A DNA stretch of 32,362 nucleotides from Akkermansia muciniphila. GTDB lineage: Bacteria; Pseudomonadota; Gammaproteobacteria; Burkholderiales; Burkholderiaceae_C. Made by a program: the position numbers and the translations under genes. The notes under the pieces are model-generated. The model saw only the letters and a list, made by a program, of their open reading frames with translations, did no database searches and was not told where the DNA came from. Below are positions 30,555 through 32,362 of the stretch, in pieces. Numbering within the stretch: the first letter of the stretch is position 1; every line of letters starts with the position of its first letter. The stretch covers positions 1 to 32,362 of the forward strand of contig CALPVM020000002.1 in assembly GCA_943327015.2 (NCBI GenBank). Reading direction: 5' to 3'.

Positions 30555-32045
30555 ATGACCTATTTGCTTGCTCTAGACCAAGGAACCTCAAGCTCACGCA
30601 GCATTATTTTTGACGAATCTGGTCGCACTGTGGCCATGTCTCAGATGGAGTTGCAACAAAACTACCCAAAACCAGGCTGGGTGGAACATGACCCGATGGA
30701 AATTTGGCGCATACAACTGACCACCGCGCGCAATGCCTTGCTCAAAGCCGGAATTGCCGCCAAAGAGATTCGTGCCATTGGTATTACCAACCAACGTGAG
30801 ACCACCGTAGTGTGGAATAGGCGTACCGGTTTGCCAATACATAACGCGATTGTGTGGCAAGACCGTCGCGCTGAACCGACCTGCATTCAACTGCGTGAAC
30901 GGGGTCTGGCGGAAACTATTCGCAGCAAAACCGGTTTGCTGGTAGATGCCTATTTCTCTGGCACCAAATTGAAGTGGATTTTGGACAATGTGGCAGGTGC
31001 CCGCAAATTGGCCGATAACGGCGAACTTGCGTTTGGCACGGTAGATAGCTGGTTGATTTGGAAGTTGACCAACGGCGCTGTGCATGCCACGGATGTGAGC
31101 AATGCTTCACGCACCATGCTGTTTAATGTGCACACCAACCAATGGGATGCAGAATTGATGCGGGCACTGGACATTCCGGCGGCGTTGATGCCCGAGGTAA
31201 AGCCCTCCAGCACTTTCTATGGTGATATTGATGCCAGTCTGCTGGGGCATGCGATTCCGATTGGGGGCGTTGCCGGCGATCAGCAAAGTGCGCTGTTCGG
31301 TCAAGCTTGTTTTAAAGCGGGCATGGTGAAAAACACCTACGGCACCGGCTGTTTTATGTTGATGCACACGGGCAACCAGTTTCGCAGCTCACAAAATGGC
31401 CTGATTACCACCAGTGCGGCGCAAACCACTACTCAAACCGAGTTTGCTTTAGAAGGCAGTGTATTTGTGGGCGGCGCTGTGGTGCAGTGGCTGCGCGATG
31501 GTCTACGTGCCATTCAGGGCAGTGGCGAGGTAGAGTCTTTGGCGCAAAGTGTGCCTGATTCTGGTGGTGTCATTATGGTGCCGGCATTTACCGGCTTGGG
31601 TGCACCCTACTGGCAACCCGATGCACGCGGCTCGATTACAGGGCTTACCCGTGGCAGCACCGTGGCGCACATTGCCCGCGCTGCGCTGGAGAGCATTGCC
31701 TACCAAAGTGCAGCGCTGCTGCAAGCGATGAGCCGTGATGCGGTGAGTGCAGGTGGCGCATCGGTAGCCGAGTTGCGGGTGGATGGCGGCGCTTGCATTA
31801 ATGATTTGTTAATGCAATTTCAGGCCGATTTGCTGGGCATTCCTGTGGTGCGCCCTGCGGTTACTGAAACTACCGCGCTGGGTGCTGCTTACCTTGCGGG
31901 TTTATCTACCGGGGTGTATAAAAATACGAATGAGTTGTCGGACATGTGGCGCTCTGAGCGGCACTTTTTACCCACTTTGAATCCATCGCATGCCAAGGAG
32001 TTGATGGAGCGTTGGGAGCATGCGGTTCGTCAAACCGTTTTATAG
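30555..32045 (+). CDS. glpK: Glycerol kinase
   Basis: Phosphorylates glycerol with ATP to glycerol-3-phosphate, the substrate of GlpD. FGGY-family kinase of 496 residues. It shows ALDQGTSSSRSIIFDESG at the N terminus, QNYPKPGWVEHDPMEIW, GITNQRETTVVWNR, TVDSWLIWKLTNG and GVAGDQQSALFGQACF, and the FGGY signature region ELRVDGGACINDLLMQFQAD. GAAGG lies upstream of the ATG. It is divergent from glpD, with 143 bases between starts, and 15 bases before proC on the same strand. It is visibly richer in GC than the ribosomal block. Confidence 0.97.
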   Translation: MTYLLALDQGTSSSRSIIFDESGRTVAMSQMELQQNYPKPGWVEHDPMEIWRIQLTTARNALLKAGIAAKEIRAIGITNQRETTVVWNRRTGLPIHNAIVWQDRRAEPTCIQLRERGLAETIRSKTGLLVDAYFSGTKLKWILDNVAGARKLADNGELAFGTVDSWLIWKLTNGAVHATDVSNASRTMLFNVHTNQWDAELMRALDIPAALMPEVKPSSTFYGDIDASLLGHAIPIGGVAGDQQSALFGQACFKAGMVKNTYGTGCFMLMHTGNQFRSSQNGLITTSAAQTTTQTEFALEGSVFVGGAVVQWLRDGLRAIQGSGEVESLAQSVPDSGGVIMVPAFTGLGAPYWQPDARGSITGLTRGSTVAHIARAALESIAYQSAALLQAMSRDAVSAGGASVAELRVDGGACINDLLMQFQADLLGIPVVRPAVTETTALGAAYLAGLSTGVYKNTNELSDMWRSERHFLPTLNPSHAKELMERWEHAVRQTVL

Positions 32046-32060
32046 TTGGAGTGGCTAGGA

Positions 32061-32362
32061 ATGGGTAAACGTATAGCATTTATTGGTGGTGGCAATATGG
32101 CCAGCGCCATGATTGGCGGACTGCTGCGGCAAGGTATGGGTGCGGCTGATTTGGATGTAGTGGAGCCGTTTGCAGAGACCAGATCAAAGCTTGAGTCAGA
32201 CTTTGGCGTTACGGCGCATGCGCAGGCTGGAGATTTTTTATCAAAGGCAGACTTGGTGATTTGGGCAGTGAAGCCCCAGATTTTCAAAGAGGCTGCCATG
32301 TTGGTGCAGTCTTTTACTAAAGATGCCCTGCACTTGAGTGTGGCGGCGGGGATTCAAAGCGA
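32061..32362 (+). CDS. proC: Pyrroline-5-carboxylate reductase, N-terminal part (cut by window edge)
   Basis: Last step of proline synthesis, reducing pyrroline-5-carboxylate with NAD(P)H. The first 100 codons are visible: a Rossmann fold beginning MGKRIAFIGGGNMASAMIGG, followed by ADLVIWAVKPQ and LSVAAGIQS, both typical of ProC. A weak TAGGA sits directly before the ATG, with GGAGTGG slightly further upstream. It starts 15 bases after glpK and is probably in the same transcript. Confidence 0.94.
   Translation, partial: MGKRIAFIGGGNMASAMIGGLLRQGMGAADLDVVEPFAETRSKLESDFGVTAHAQAGDFLSKADLVIWAVKPQIFKEAAMLVQSFTKDALHLSVAAGIQS

Overview
The window reads as a chromosomal housekeeping segment of a betaproteobacterium, most probably in the order Burkholderiales, with moderate GC (roughly mid-40s percent by eye). 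The grounds are the gene content and order: polA divergent from a type II (APH-fold) thrB that is followed by a BPSS1780-type membrane protein gene, an hpf-ptsN-hprK regulatory PTS cluster, a three-gene pntAa-pntAb-pntB transhydrogenase, and a spc/alpha ribosomal operon of the order rplN-...-secY-infA-rpmJ-rpsM-rpsK-rpsD-rpoA-rplQ. I cannot name the genus from the sequence alone. No mobile element, CRISPR array, phage gene or defence system is visible.

Layout. 1-3.7 kb: 5' part of polA (-), then thrB, a membrane protein and a Tat-exported FecR-domain protein (+). 3.9-5.8 kb: glnS (+). 5.8-7.6 kb: hprK, ptsN, hpf (-). 7.8-9.0 kb: MFS transporter (-), divergent from corA (+, 9.1-10.1 kb). 10.1-14.7 kb: pntAa, pntAb, pntB and fadD, apparently one minus-strand unit. 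14.9-18.2 kb: nudJ-like Nudix hydrolase, mnmA and a wax ester synthase/acyltransferase (+). 18.2-19.5 kb: alpha/beta hydrolase (-), convergent with the acyltransferase across a strong shared hairpin. 19.6-28.6 kb: minus-strand ribosomal block from rplN to rplQ, ending in an initiator tRNA and a textbook terminator. 28.8-32.0 kb: divergent glpD/glpK, followed by the start of proC.

Functional themes. The r-protein/SecY/RpoA block, initiator tRNA, IF-1, GlnS, MnmA and Hpf all serve translation. Carbon and lipid metabolism is represented by FadD, the WS/DGAT acyltransferase, a lipase-like hydrolase, GlpK/GlpD and transhydrogenase (NADPH). HprK and PtsN represent the regulatory PTS.

Most notable points. 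(1) infA, encoding the normally essential IF-1, lacks exactly one base in a T run. The remaining reading frame is otherwise perfect, and the break lies on a heptamer of the -1 slippage pattern. (2) The spc operon is detached from the S10 operon: rplN lies directly behind glpD, with a good promoter whose -35 box overlaps the glpD stop codon. (3) An initiator tRNA with its own TATAAT sits at the end of the alpha operon. (4) Two tandem hairpins precede rpsD, the gene for the likely autoregulator S4. (5) The WS/DGAT enzyme carries a Lys/Ala/Pro-rich tail. No stretch longer than about 300 bases lacks a gene; the longest gap, 3725-3945, holds two inverted repeats and the putative glnS promoter.
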